From JASHSH01 sp036490215 (GTDB taxonomy: Bacteria > Pseudomonadota > Alphaproteobacteria > Rhodospirillales > Magnetospirillaceae), in contig DASXEH010000006.1 of NCBI GenBank assembly GCA_036490215.1, forward strand, positions 62,001 to 126,000: a stretch of 64,000 nt of DNA, in the 5' to 3' direction. The first letter of the stretch is position 1, and each line of letters begins with the position of its first letter. The translations under genes were made by a program, and so were the position numbers. The notes under the pieces were generated by a model. That model saw nothing but the letters and a program-made list of their open reading frames with translations. It was not told the origin of the DNA and did no database searches. Shown one piece after another: positions 52,279 through 61,433 of the stretch.

Positions 52279-53256
52279 TTACGCCGGAGGCCCCGCCGGA
52301 GCGGCTCCAGCGGCATCGCTCACCGGGGCGAGATGGGCGTCGACGATGGCGATCATTTCGGGCACCGTCTTCGTACTGCCCTCCATCGACAGGAAGGTCG
52401 CAACGGAGGTTTCCGCCAGTTGCACCAGCAATTCGACCTCGGCGCGGCGCGGACGCGGCTGCGTCTCGGCGGCACGACGCGATAGTTTGGCGACGCGTTC
52501 GGCAACCTCGGCCACCAGGCGCGTGGTCTTCGATATCTTGTTTTCGACCACCACCTCGGCGGCTTTGACGCCGAGTGTCCACAAGATGCGGCGCGTCTCC
52601 TCAATCTGGGCTGCATCGGGCGCCAGTTCGCGGACACGGCGCGTCAGGCGCGCCATCAACCGCACGCCGCTTTGTGCCTTTCTTTGAGTCAAGCTTGCGA
52701 ACCCGGCATCCATCAGCACCTTGAGATCGGGCCCATCGCGGCCCAACACGACCTTGGCGCGCAAGGTATTCGGCACCTCGACGATGTCGTCCTCGCTGCC
52801 GTCACCGCGCCTTGCCGGCCGTCGCGACGGACCGACATAGCCATTCGAGACCACGAAAGGCTTACGCTCTTTGGTGAAGGCAGTGATGCGGCGCACGACC
52901 GAATCGGCCTCGGCCGGTTTGATCACCAGGTCGTCGACACCTGCGCTGAGAATCCTTGAAATCGCGTCCGGGTCGTTCGGATTTCCCGTGGCGATCAGCA
53001 CCGCGAAAGGATTGGCCCCGACGCGGCCGTGACGGATGTCTTGCGCAAGCTTGAGAAAATCGATCCCCGGCAGATCGATCGAACACGCGATGATATCGGC
53101 CGGCGTCGAGAGCGCACTCAACAGCTGATCCTTGTCGGCGCATGTCGCGACTTCGCTCAGCCCGAGCGCCAAGAACGCGTCGGACAAAACTTTGCTGAAT
53201 ACGGGATCGGCATCGGCCAATGCCATTCGAACACCTTTGTACGAGGTGTTGATCAT
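52279..53256 (-). CDS. Pseudo-receiver protein of the YxGPSRR paralog pair
   Basis: 325 residues. Aligns end to end with the protein at 48088 from the first residue (MINTSYKGVRMALADADP against MAGAAYGNVSIVVGDSNP), which supports this start. The receiver fold keeps the acidic pocket (DADP), the Thr (LIATGN) and Lys (VIKPAE), but the phospho-acceptor position is Ser59 (ADIIACSIDLPG). The linker KPFVVSNGYVGPSRRPARR leads to a helical C-terminal half rich in Ala, Arg and Glu. Phosphorylation-independent signalling or dimerisation with its paralog is inferred. Converges on the hybrid kinase. Confidence 0.8.
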   Translation of the reverse strand: MINTSYKGVRMALADADPVFSKVLSDAFLALGLSEVATCADKDQLLSALSTPADIIACSIDLPGIDFLKLAQDIRHGRVGANPFAVLIATGNPNDPDAISRILSAGVDDLVIKPAEADSVVRRITAFTKERKPFVVSNGYVGPSRRPARRGDGSEDDIVEVPNTLRAKVVLGRDGPDLKVLMDAGFASLTQRKAQSGVRLMARLTRRVRELAPDAAQIEETRRILWTLGVKAAEVVVENKISKTTRLVAEVAERVAKLSRRAAETQPRPRRAEVELLVQLAETSVATFLSMEGSTKTVPEMIAIVDAHLAPVSDAAGAAPAGPPA

Positions 53257-53471
53257 GGCTCAGACCTGACGATGTGCACGACTATCGACATTCCCACCAT
53301 CGCAGGCCATCGCGCCTCGATGAAAACAATACCATCTCAATAGTAGCGATGTCGGGTAAATCCCCGTTCCCGCGATTATAGAAACGCAGGAATGCGGCGC
53401 GATCGACAATCACTATTTGTCATGAGTGCTACGCTCGAGGGAAATCAATCTATTCAATACCCACGCTTCAT

Positions 53472-53795
53472 TTAAGCGATGTCCCCAACGGAGATACGAC
53501 GAATTTCCGACGCGACTTGTGCTGCTGACCCGCGTCCTCTCGCGCGTCGCGCACGCTGTCCATGGCGCGAAGTTGTGCGAGAAGCTCGGCGACGTCCGCG
53601 GGCGACAGCCAATCCGATCGCCGCCACGGTCCACAGGCTGGCTGCTGTGGTGAGGCCGCGCACCACCTCGCCGCGCAGCAGATCGAGCACGACTTTCTGA
53701 GCGGCGAGGATATCGGCGAAGCCGAAAACCGACACGGTCATGAACAGGCGCGCGGCGGCAATCAACAGCCGCAACACCAATTCCCATTCCGCCAT
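53472..53795 (-). pseudogene. Decayed MgtC/SapB-family gene remnant
   Basis: 107 codons. The N-terminal MAEWELVLRLLIAAA, the middle LFMTVSVFGFADI and the later VVRGLTTAASLWTVAAIGLAVA match consecutive parts of MgtC/SapB membrane proteins. The intervening conserved segments, including GIGFLGAG and the ERE/GLRTH region, are missing. After LAVA the frame becomes an Arg-rich, non-family sequence. Two in-frame internal deletions plus a C-terminal shift fit best. The full-length family is ~150-230 residues with four to five helices. Confidence 0.7.
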
Positions 53796-53943
53796 GGCGT
53801 TCCTTCGTCACCCGAGATGGAAACCAGCACCACCAAAATTAGTGATTCATGCGGTTTCCGAGGGGTTTGTTACAAGCTTGTCTTGACCGCAGACTCGGCG
53901 GCTGCGAAGATTCATGTATGTCGCACAAGGTCAGGCGGTATCT

Positions 53944-55023
53944 ATGAGCACGCCTCCCTCGGCGCCGGCGCCCTCCCCCTCGCCCGCCGAACAGCCGAAA
54001 CAGCGGGTTCTCACTCTGACGCAAAGCCTGGTCGCCACCCGCGATCTGCAGAAAGCCAACCGTCTCGAAGAAGCGCGCGGGGTGATCCAAGCCGCGCTGC
54101 GCGCCGCACCGGGCAGCGCTGATGCGCACTCGCTGGCCGCCGGCATCGAGCTTCAGGCCGGCCGCCCCGATCTCGCTTTGCCCTTGGCGCAGCGCGCTGC
54201 CGTGATCGACGGCCCCAATCCCGAACGCCATCGCGCCGTGGGCAAAATCTTGCGCGCGCTCGGCCGCGACTCGGAAGCCGCAGCCGCCTTCGACCAAGCG
54301 CTCGACTTGATGGCCTCTCGCCCGCCCTCGGGCAACCCAGCCGATGTCAATTGGAACAACCCGACCCATCATCTTCAGGCGCGGCCGGTCAACCACGTCG
54401 TCTATCGCCGCAGCCGGCATATCGATCGGCTGATGGCCGGTTGGCTCGATCCCAAGGCGCTGACCACCGACGATCTGGCGCGCTTCTACTTCCTGGCCGA
54501 CAACGTGGCGCACACGCTGACCCGCGGTGTGCAGGGTGACTTGGCCGAGCTTGGCGTGTGGCGCGGCCAATCGGCGCGCGTGCTGCGCGGCATGGCGCCG
54601 GGTCGGATGCTGTATCTGTTCGACACCTTCGCCGGATTCCCGGCCGATCAGATTCCCGAGAACGATTCGCGGCGCGACCGCAACCTGTTCACCGACACCT
54701 CGCTCGATCAGGTACGCGCCTTCGTCGGCACCGACGATGTCGTCTATATACCGGGCGTGTTCCCCGATACGGTGGACAAGGTGCCGGCCGACACGCGATT
54801 CTGTTTTGTCCACATCGACTGCGATCTCGGCAAGCCGGCGCAGTTCGGGCTCGAATTCTTCTACCCGCGCGTCAACTCGGGCGGGCTGATCGTGCTGCAC
54901 GACTATGGCAACGACTCCTGGCCCGGCGTGGCCCAGGCGGTCGATGGTTTCCTCGCCGACAAACCCGAAGGCCTAGTGCTGATCCCCGACAAAGCGGGCA
55001 GCGCCGTCATCATCAAACATTAG
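53944..55023 (+). CDS. TPR + TylF/MycF-family methyltransferase
   Basis: 359 residues from ATG 53944 (AGGCGG upstream); an ATG at 53914 adds ten residues. TPR-like helices at ~30-120 (ARGVIQAALRAAPGSADAHS). The catalytic part at ~150-359 has GDLAELGVWRGQSARVL, LYLFDTFAGFP, VHIDCDLGKPAQFGLEFFYP and GGLIVLHDYGNDSWPGV, the metal-binding pattern of TylF/MycF sugar O-methyltransferases. Soluble. Together with the TPR glycosyltransferases at 44-48 kb it suggests glycan decoration. The NTF2-like gene begins six bases downstream. Confidence 0.9.
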   Translation: MSTPPSAPAPSPSPAEQPKQRVLTLTQSLVATRDLQKANRLEEARGVIQAALRAAPGSADAHSLAAGIELQAGRPDLALPLAQRAAVIDGPNPERHRAVGKILRALGRDSEAAAAFDQALDLMASRPPSGNPADVNWNNPTHHLQARPVNHVVYRRSRHIDRLMAGWLDPKALTTDDLARFYFLADNVAHTLTRGVQGDLAELGVWRGQSARVLRGMAPGRMLYLFDTFAGFPADQIPENDSRRDRNLFTDTSLDQVRAFVGTDDVVYIPGVFPDTVDKVPADTRFCFVHIDCDLGKPAQFGLEFFYPRVNSGGLIVLHDYGNDSWPGVAQAVDGFLADKPEGLVLIPDKAGSAVIIKH

Positions 55024-55029
55024 GACACA

Positions 55030-55401
55030 ATGTCCCGCTCCATCGACGCGCTGCGCGCGATCGCAGAACATTGGATCGCGGCCTGGAACGCCCACGATCT
55101 CGACGCGATCATGAGCCATTACGCCGAGGCCGTGGTGTTTCGCGCCGACACCGTGGTGCGGCGGTGGGAGCGTGCGGATGGGGCGCTGCGTGGCAAGGCA
55201 GAACTGCGCGAACACTTCCGCCGCGGGCTGGAACTGGCCCCCACCCTGCGCTTTATCTTGGAAGAGGTGCTGTCAGCCCCCGACGGCTACGCGGTGATCT
55301 ATCGCCGCGACAACGCCAACCGCGTGATCGACGCGGTGGACCTCGATACGGATGGGAAAGCGGTTCGCGTGACGGCGTATTACGCCGGGGCGCAGAAGTA
55401 A
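55030..55401 (+). CDS. NTF2/SnoaL-like fold protein
   Basis: 123 residues. The cone-shaped NTF2-like fold pattern: IAEHWIAAWNAHDLDAIMSH, a central ALRGKAELREHFRRGLELAP helix and C-terminal strands (GYAVIYRRDNANRVIDAVDL). Such proteins are polyketide cyclases, isomerases or binding proteins; no catalytic residue set lets me choose. It begins six bases after the TylF-type gene and is probably co-transcribed with it. Confidence 0.83.
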   Translation: MSRSIDALRAIAEHWIAAWNAHDLDAIMSHYAEAVVFRADTVVRRWERADGALRGKAELREHFRRGLELAPTLRFILEEVLSAPDGYAVIYRRDNANRVIDAVDLDTDGKAVRVTAYYAGAQK

Positions 55402-55408
55402 CGCGACG

Positions 55409-55529
55409 CGTCATCCCGGACAAGGGAGCGTCAGCGACCGCTGATCCGGGATCCAAGAGAGATTCGCGCGAAGCGCCTTCTTTGTTCCTCTGGACCCCGG
55501 ATAACGCTTTCGCGTTTCCGGGGTGACGG
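55409..55529. repeat. Palindromic intergenic element (CGTCATCCCGG family)
   Basis: Outer arms CGTCATCCCGG and CCGGGGTGACG (one mismatch), with an inner GATCCGGGATCC and GCGAAAGCG-type hairpin (ACGCTTTCGCGT). A truncated relative is at about 61226-61245. It lies between converging genes, where it might help terminate both transcripts. Confidence 0.7.
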
Positions 55530-55535
55530 ACTGAA

Positions 55536-56267
55536 TTACCGATCCGGCAGATCCCAGGCCTCGGAGCTGGCGCCCGCCAGGGCGCGCACGCGGGCTTCGT
55601 CGCTGGCGAATTCCTTGGCCGAGCCCTCGTAGACCACCTTGCCGTCGTCGAGCACATAGGCGCGGTCGGCGATGGCGACAGCGGCGCGCACATTCTGCTC
55701 GACCAGCAGCACAGTCATCCCCGCGTCGCGCATGGCAACAACGACGCGGAACACCTCTTGGACAATCAGTGGCGCCAAGCCCTGCGAGGGCTCGTCGAGC
55801 AGCAGGATTTTCGGATTGATCATCAGAGCGCGGGCAATCGCCAGCATCTCCTGCTCGCCGCCCGAGAGCTGCCGGCCCTTATTGGTGCGGCGCTCTTTGA
55901 GGCGCGGAAACAGTTCGTAGGCCTTCTCGATGGTCCACGGCCCCGGCCGTTCCAGCGGTACTTTCAGATTCTCTTCGACGGTCAGATTGGCGAAGACGCG
56001 CCGGCCTTCAGGCACATAGCCGACACCGCGCGCCGCGGCGGCGAAGGATGGCAACGTGGTGGTCACCTCGCCAAAGATGCGCACGGTGCCCGAGCGTGCC
56101 GGCGTCAGCCCGACCAGGCTGCGCAGCGTCGTCGTCTTGCCCGCGCCGTTGCGGCCGAGCAACGTGACGATCTCGCCCTCGCGCAGCTCGAGCGACACAC
56201 CATGCAGGATGTGGCTCTTGCCGTAATAAGTGTGCAGCCCTTCGGCCTGGAGAACCGCGGCGCTCAT
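55536..56267 (-). CDS. livF: Branched-chain amino acid-type ABC transporter ATPase
   Basis: 243 residues from ATG 56267. Walker A GRNGAGKTT, signature LSGGEQEM, Walker B ILLLDEPSQGLAP and LLVEQNVRAAVAIADRAYVL, all typical of LivF. An in-frame extension to 56348 is an Arg/Glu repeat and is rejected. Last gene of the five-gene liv-type operon. Confidence 0.93.
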   Translation of the reverse strand: MSAAVLQAEGLHTYYGKSHILHGVSLELREGEIVTLLGRNGAGKTTTLRSLVGLTPARSGTVRIFGEVTTTLPSFAAAARGVGYVPEGRRVFANLTVEENLKVPLERPGPWTIEKAYELFPRLKERRTNKGRQLSGGEQEMLAIARALMINPKILLLDEPSQGLAPLIVQEVFRVVVAMRDAGMTVLLVEQNVRAAVAIADRAYVLDDGKVVYEGSAKEFASDEARVRALAGASSEAWDLPDR

Positions 56268-56337
56268 CTGTCTCGTCGCTCCGCTTCCGCGACGCCTACC
56301 GCGTCGTTCACGCGACCGCTCCTCTCGCGCTTCGCGC

Positions 56338-57081
56338 TCATGCGTCATTCCCCAGATACGCGGCCTGCACCTTCTCGTTGGCGCCGATCTCTTTGGGCGT
56401 ACCCTCGGCCAGCATCGCCCCCTCGGCCAGAACCATAATGCGGTCGGCCAGGTTGAAGACGACGCGCATATCGTGTTCGATCAGCACGATCGTCAGTTTC
56501 TGATCGCGGTGCAGCCGGCGAATCAGTGCGGTGATGTCATAGGTTTCCTGATCCCCCATGCCCGCCGTCGGCTCATCGAGCAGCAGCAGGCGCGGCTTCA
56601 ACGCCAGCGCCGTCATGATCTCGATGGTGCGCTGATCGCCATGGGGCAGTTCGCCGGCCAGCCGGTCGGCCTTGTCGGCAAGGCCGCTGATCTCAAGCAG
56701 TTCCTCGACGCGGGTGCGCAGCTCGGCACCCTTCGAGGGCCGCATGCTGAGCCGCAGCCCCGCACCCACTTCGATCGGGATGCGCAGATTCTCGCGCACG
56801 GTGAGTTCGGGGAAGATTTCGGTGATCTGAAAGGTACGGGCCATGCCGCGATTGACGCGCTTGACCGGCGGCAGCGCTGTGATGTCCTGGCCATCGAAGA
56901 CGATCTTGCCTGATGTCGGCGGGAAGAAACCGCTGATCAGGTTGAAGAAGGTCGTCTTGCCGGCGCCGTTGGGGCCGATCACCGCGCGCAGTTCGCCCGG
57001 CTGCACGACAAGCGAGACGCCATCGACCGCGACCAGGCTGCCGAAATGACGCGAGACGTTCTCGACCGACAACAGCGTCAC
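56338..57081 (-). CDS. livG: Branched-chain amino acid-type ABC transporter ATPase
   Basis: 247 residues. Walker A GPNGAGKTT, the LivG-type long insertion before the signature (NLRIPIEVGAGLRLSMRPSK), a degenerate signature LPHGDQRTIEI, Walker B LLLLDEPTAGMG and LIEHDMRVVFNLADRIMVL. Its ATG overlaps the livM stop by four bases. Confidence 0.95.
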   Translation of the reverse strand: MTLLSVENVSRHFGSLVAVDGVSLVVQPGELRAVIGPNGAGKTTFFNLISGFFPPTSGKIVFDGQDITALPPVKRVNRGMARTFQITEIFPELTVRENLRIPIEVGAGLRLSMRPSKGAELRTRVEELLEISGLADKADRLAGELPHGDQRTIEIMTALALKPRLLLLDEPTAGMGDQETYDITALIRRLHRDQKLTIVLIEHDMRVVFNLADRIMVLAEGAMLAEGTPKEIGANEKVQAAYLGNDA

Positions 57082-58046
57082 GACGTCACCTTGCGCCGGA
57101 TCATGCCCAGCACGCCGCGCGGGAAGAACAGAACGATCACCACGAAGAAGATGCCGATGACCGACATCCAGTTCTCGGTCTGGCTCGACACATAATCCTG
57201 CAGCACGACGAAGATCGCCGCACCCAGCAGCGGTCCCCAGAACGAGCGCATGCCACCCAGCACCGCCATAATGACGAAATTGCCCGACTCGTCCCAGCGC
57301 AGCGCGCGCGGATCGGTGAAGTTGTTGAGCAAGGCGTAAAGCGTACCGGCCAGCGCGCAGAACGTGCCCGAGATCAGGAACGACAGCCAGATATGCTGTT
57401 CGATGGGAATGCCGAGGAATCGCGCGCGCCGTTCATTCTCGCGGATCGCCAGCAAGGTGCGGCCGAAGGGCGAGCGCAGCAAGATCGCCATGATCGCTGC
57501 GGCCGCGGCGAAGATGACCAGCACCAGGTAGTAGTAGAGCGTGTCGTGATGCTGGATATCGAGCTTGCCGATGCCGAAATCGATCGGCTGGCGCGTCCAG
57601 CCCGAGAGCCCGTCATCGCCGCCGGTCACGTTGTTCCAGCGGAAGGCGATGAAATAGAACACCTGCCCGAAGGCGATCGTGACCATGGCGAAATACACGC
57701 CGCGCAGCCGCGCAATCAGCGCGCCGACGATCGCCGCGGCCAGCGCACCGACCAGGACGCCCACCAGGATGCCCAGCAGCGTGTTGGGGATCAGGTATTT
57801 GATCGTCATGGCCGTGCCATAGGCGCCGAGCCCGAAATAGGCCGCATGGCCGAAAGACAGCACGCCGGTGAAGCCGAGCATGAAGTTGAGGGCCATGGCA
57901 GCCAGCGCATAGACCAGCACATGGGTGGCGAGCTGCGTATATCCCCCGACCCAGTTCACCCAATAGGGCACGGTCAGCAGCAGCAGCCACATCACCACTA
58001 CGGCGGCGCGGCGATCCATCATGGATCCACGGATTGGGCCGCTCAC
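57078..58046 (-). CDS. livM: Branched-chain amino acid-type ABC transporter permease
   Basis: 322 residues from GTG 58046, which overlaps the livH stop as GTGA; ATG 58022 is an alternative. About nine or ten membrane helices. LivM motifs: LMAALNFMLGFTGVLSFGHA-type segment (ALNFMLGFTGVLSFGHAAYF), GVYFAMVTIAFGQVFY, RENERRARFLGI and EDSGNFVIMA-type region (WDESGNFVIMAVLGGM). Confidence 0.94.
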   Translation of the reverse strand: MSGPIRGSMMDRRAAVVVMWLLLLTVPYWVNWVGGYTQLATHVLVYALAAMALNFMLGFTGVLSFGHAAYFGLGAYGTAMTIKYLIPNTLLGILVGVLVGALAAAIVGALIARLRGVYFAMVTIAFGQVFYFIAFRWNNVTGGDDGLSGWTRQPIDFGIGKLDIQHHDTLYYYLVLVIFAAAAAIMAILLRSPFGRTLLAIRENERRARFLGIPIEQHIWLSFLISGTFCALAGTLYALLNNFTDPRALRWDESGNFVIMAVLGGMRSFWGPLLGAAIFVVLQDYVSSQTENWMSVIGIFFVVIVLFFPRGVLGMIRRKVTS

Positions 58047-58912
58047 TGGATTCTCCCCTCTTCGCCGAGCAGACCGCGCGGACGGATCAGGAGGACCAGG
58101 CCCATCATCGCGTAGATCACCGCCTCGCTGGCCGAAGGATAGAAGACCGTAGCGATGCCGGTAGCCACACCGATCAGCACGCCGCCCAGCAAGGTGCCCG
58201 GCAGGCTGCCCAGCCCGCCGACGATGATGGCGACGAAGCTTTGCATGATCAGCGACGTGCCGATGGTCGGCGACAAGCCGAGCTGTCCAGCCGCCAGCAC
58301 CCCGGCCAGGCCGGCGAGATAGATGCCGAGACCGAAGTTGAGGTTGCGCAGAAGGCGCACATTGACGCCGAGTACCGACACGGTTTCCAGATCGCTTGTG
58401 CCGGCGCGGATGCGCATCCCCAGCCGCGTGCGCGTCAGGATGAGGAACAACCCGCCAACCGCGAGGAAGACCAGGACGAGCATGAAGAGGCGGTAACCGG
58501 TCAGGAAGAACAGAGATGAGCTCAGCGGCTGCATCAGCCAGCCGGGCGCCTGATAGGGCACGCTCTGCGCCCCCCAGATGAAACGCGCGCCATCTTCGAG
58601 GATATACGCCAACCCGAAGGTCAGCAGCAGACTGTAAAGCGGATCGCGGCCATAGAGACGGCGGATCAGGAAACGTTCGATGAGCACGCCGACGATCGCG
58701 GTCAGGAACGGCGCGATCAGCAATGCGCCCCAGAAGCCGGTATAGGGCATGATCGTGTAGGCGATATAGGCGCCCAGCGCCAGGAAGCCACCATGAGCGA
58801 AGTTGATCACACCCGACAGGTTGAGGATCAGCGACAGGCCGAGCGCCATCAGCGCATAGAACGCGCCGACGATCAGGCCGTTGAAGACGTTGAACAGCAG
58901 CAGCTGGGTCAT
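58043..58912 (-). CDS. livH: Branched-chain amino acid-type ABC transporter permease
   Basis: 289 residues, about eight membrane helices. LivH motifs: GAFYALMALGLSLILNLSGV, INFAHGGFLALGAY, RTRLGMRIRAGTSDLETVSV and FVAIIVGGLGSLPGTLLGG. It pairs with LivM to form the transmembrane channel. Separated from the binding-protein gene by a palindromic element. Confidence 0.95.
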   Translation of the reverse strand: MTQLLLFNVFNGLIVGAFYALMALGLSLILNLSGVINFAHGGFLALGAYIAYTIMPYTGFWGALLIAPFLTAIVGVLIERFLIRRLYGRDPLYSLLLTFGLAYILEDGARFIWGAQSVPYQAPGWLMQPLSSSLFFLTGYRLFMLVLVFLAVGGLFLILTRTRLGMRIRAGTSDLETVSVLGVNVRLLRNLNFGLGIYLAGLAGVLAAGQLGLSPTIGTSLIMQSFVAIIVGGLGSLPGTLLGGVLIGVATGIATVFYPSASEAVIYAMMGLVLLIRPRGLLGEEGRIQ

Positions 58913-58946
58913 GCGGAGATCAGCGTGGGATGGGCGTGAGTGACAC

Positions 58947-59024
58947 CGTCATTGCGAGCCAACGGCGAAGCAATCCAACGTTCGACCGGTGGATTGCTTC
59001 GTCGCTTTACGCCTCGCAATGACG
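58947..59024. repeat. Palindromic element (CGTCATTGCGAG family) between binding-protein gene and livH
   Basis: Outer arms CGTCATTGCGAG / CTCGCAATGACG perfect over 12 bp, inner arms GAAGCAATCCA / TGGATTGCTTC perfect over 11 bp. Same family as 36658-36730. Located after the first gene of the ABC operon, where such hairpins often protect the binding-protein mRNA and lower downstream expression. Confidence 0.88.
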
Positions 59025-59087
59025 TACCGACTGGGTCGCACTTAACGACCCCGTCACGCCGCTTCACGTTCTGTGATCCTGCGTTCC

Positions 59088-60338
59088 TCAGCTCGGCCAC
59101 GTCATCTTGCAGCCGGACTCCTCGACCGTTCCCGCGATGTCGGCGCCCTTCACCACCTGAAGGACCTTGAACAGATCGTCCGGGCCTGCGCTGCCCTGAG
59201 CCTGGGCAGTGCCGACATAGAGATTGGGGATCAGCTGGTTCTGGCCTGCGCGGAAGAAGGCCCCGTCGGGCATCAGTGCAACCTCTGGCGGCAGATGATA
59301 GCCCTGCAGGAACTTAGCCATCTTCACGGCGTCGAGCGATTTGGCGCCGTTGGCGGCGAGCGCACAGGTCCAAGTGGAGGCGAAACCGAACCAGGTGCGC
59401 GCGGTCGGCACGCGACCGCTCACCTTCTTGACTGCATCGACGAACTCGGCCACATGCGGCACGCCCGGCTGGTTCCAGTACCACTCGAACACCCAAGTGC
59501 CGACGCGTGCTTCGGGCGGCAGACCTTCGAGCGGCTCAAGCTCGCCTTGGGCACCGGCGAGGTGTGTTTTCTTGTCGAGACCGAACTGCACCGCCTGTTT
59601 GAGCGCGTTGATCTGATCGTCGCCCTGAACCAGGAACACGATCACGTCGGGATTGGCCGACTGCGCCTTGATCAGATAGGACGAGAAGTCTGTGGTGCCG
59701 AGCGGCGTCAGATCGCCGCCCACGCGTACGCCACCCAGCGTCGATGCCGCCTTGATCATGCCGGCTTCCAACGTGTGGCCGAAGGCATAGTCGGGCGTGA
59801 TGAAATAGAATTTCTTGCCGTATTGCTTGATCAGCGTGCCGGTAACGGCATTGGCTTCCATCTGCGTGGTATTGCAGATGCGGAACACGTTCCAGTGACA
59901 GGATGTACCGGTGATCGCGTCGGTGTGCCCACCCGGCACCACGTGAATGATGCCCTTCTCGGCGGCGACACCGGCCATCGCCAAGGCCAGAGCCGAATTG
60001 ACGTTGCCGAGCAGGAACGACACCTGATCACGATCGATCAGCTTGCGCGCCTTTTCGACGGCCGTGGCCGCCTCGCCGCTGGTCGAGTCTTCGGAGATCA
60101 ACTGCACCGGCCGGCCGAGAATGCCGCCCTTGGCGTTGATCTGCTCGATTGCCAACTGGCAGCCGGTCAATTCATTCTTGCCGACCGCGGCATAGGTGCC
60201 GGTCAGCGGGTTGTCCAGGCCGATCTTCACCGGCTCGTCGCCGCGGGCCTTGATGATATACGGTCCGCCCAATGCGCTGACCGCGCCGAGGGCCAGACTG
60301 GTTTTGAGCACGCGACGGCGTCCTGTCCGGAAATCCAT
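59088..60338 (-). CDS. Periplasmic binding protein for branched-chain-amino-acid-type ABC transporter
   Basis: 416 residues from ATG 60338 with GGGGAGGACACT directly upstream. The signal peptide has an Arg-rich n-region (GRRRVLKTSLALGAV) that could be a Tat signal. The mature part is a Peripla_BP_6/LivK-type two-lobed fold: VKIGLDNPLTGTYAAVGKNE, GCQLAIEQINAKGGILGRPV, FLLGNVNSALALAMAGVA, FYFITPDYAFGHTLEAG. Ligand cannot be fixed (branched-chain amino acid, amide or other). First gene of the operon; the 250 bp upstream is intergenic and AT-richer. Confidence 0.92.
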   Translation of the reverse strand: MDFRTGRRRVLKTSLALGAVSALGGPYIIKARGDEPVKIGLDNPLTGTYAAVGKNELTGCQLAIEQINAKGGILGRPVQLISEDSTSGEAATAVEKARKLIDRDQVSFLLGNVNSALALAMAGVAAEKGIIHVVPGGHTDAITGTSCHWNVFRICNTTQMEANAVTGTLIKQYGKKFYFITPDYAFGHTLEAGMIKAASTLGGVRVGGDLTPLGTTDFSSYLIKAQSANPDVIVFLVQGDDQINALKQAVQFGLDKKTHLAGAQGELEPLEGLPPEARVGTWVFEWYWNQPGVPHVAEFVDAVKKVSGRVPTARTWFGFASTWTCALAANGAKSLDAVKMAKFLQGYHLPPEVALMPDGAFFRAGQNQLIPNLYVGTAQAQGSAGPDDLFKVLQVVKGADIAGTVEESGCKMTWPS

Positions 60339-60614
60339 AGTGTCCTCCCCTAGTGCGACCGGCAAATCCCTCTTGTGGCGCCGATGCGCACGGGGATTGG
60401 GCCTGGATCGTTACCTCCGTCCCGCCGGAACGATGCCGCGCGAGATCATTCCCTGCACTCTAGAGCAGAGGAATGAATCCAAGCCACGATTTATTTATGG
60501 GAATAAGACGGACTCGATGACGGTACAGTGAAACCGCCATATGGCGTTGTGTTCCCGCATACACAGCGTCGGCGTCGTGCCGCTTTGCACAATGCTGCAC
60601 AATAAAGCGCCACG

Positions 60615-61208
60615 CTAGGCCAGCAAGGCCGCAGCGACCGAAGCGATCAACACGACGGCAAAGACGATATTGATGATCCGGTTGCTGCGCGGATCGTGAA
60701 AAACCCGCGTGAGGGCGGCGCCGGCCACCAGCCAGGCGATGTTCACGGCCAGGATGATCGCGGCGACAATCACGGTCTTGGTCAGTGCATCCTCGAACAA
60801 ACGGCCGGGCAACAGAATGAAGCCCGAGAACAGTGCCGCCATCGCCGCATAGCCTTTGACATTGATCAGCGACAGGCCGATCCCTGCAATGAGGGATGGC
60901 CGGCGCCGATCGCCCTGATCTGCACTCAAAGGCGGCGCCGTGGCGATGCGGTAGGCGAGATAGACGAAGTAGACAGCGGCCGCGATCGCAATGACCGGCT
61001 TAGCGTCCGGCACGGCCAGCACGATGCCGACCAGGCCGCTGGCGACGATCGCCATCACCGCGACCATGCCGATCTCAAGGCCGATCAGATAGGCGATACC
61101 GCCACGAATGCCGAACGCCGCACCGGTTGCCGCGAGGCTCAGCGTGTTGGGACCCGGGCTACCGGCCAGCGCGATCCCGGCGAGAACGAACCCGACCACC
61201 CCGTCCAT
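60615..61208 (-). CDS. LysE-family amino acid exporter
   Basis: 197 residues, AGGGGAGGGG before the ATG. Six membrane helices. The LysE/RhtB N-terminal signature is LAGIALAGSPGPNTLSLAATG. Further helices are at ~65-85, 110-135 and 145-195. It exports amino acids or homoserine-type compounds. A single-gene unit next to the amino acid-type importer; a palindromic element lies upstream. Confidence 0.92.
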   Translation of the reverse strand: MDGVVGFVLAGIALAGSPGPNTLSLAATGAAFGIRGGIAYLIGLEIGMVAVMAIVASGLVGIVLAVPDAKPVIAIAAAVYFVYLAYRIATAPPLSADQGDRRRPSLIAGIGLSLINVKGYAAMAALFSGFILLPGRLFEDALTKTVIVAAIILAVNIAWLVAGAALTRVFHDPRSNRIINIVFAVVLIASVAAALLA

Positions 61209-61262
61209 GTCCCCTCCCCTTACTCCGTCATTCCGGATAAGGGACTCTCTTCACCTTATCGT

Positions 61263-61347
61263 CGTCATGCTCGGTCTTGTGCCGAGCATCCACGTCTTTG
61301 CCTCCAAAAGAAAGGCGTGGATGGCCGGGACAAGCCCGGCCATGACG
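61263..61347. repeat. Palindromic element (CGTCATGCTCGG family)
   Basis: Outer arms CGTCATG / CATGACG, inner GCATCCACG / CGTGGATGGC. Same family as the element inside the DUF2155 frame at 37892-37989. Lies between the lysE start and the marR stop. Confidence 0.8.
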
Positions 61348-61433
61348 CTATGCACCAGCCCTCCCCGCGCTTCCAGGATGACGAAGGTAGGAATTGTCGA
61401 ACGCGCCGTCTTGAACATTCGTGCGCATCGGGG

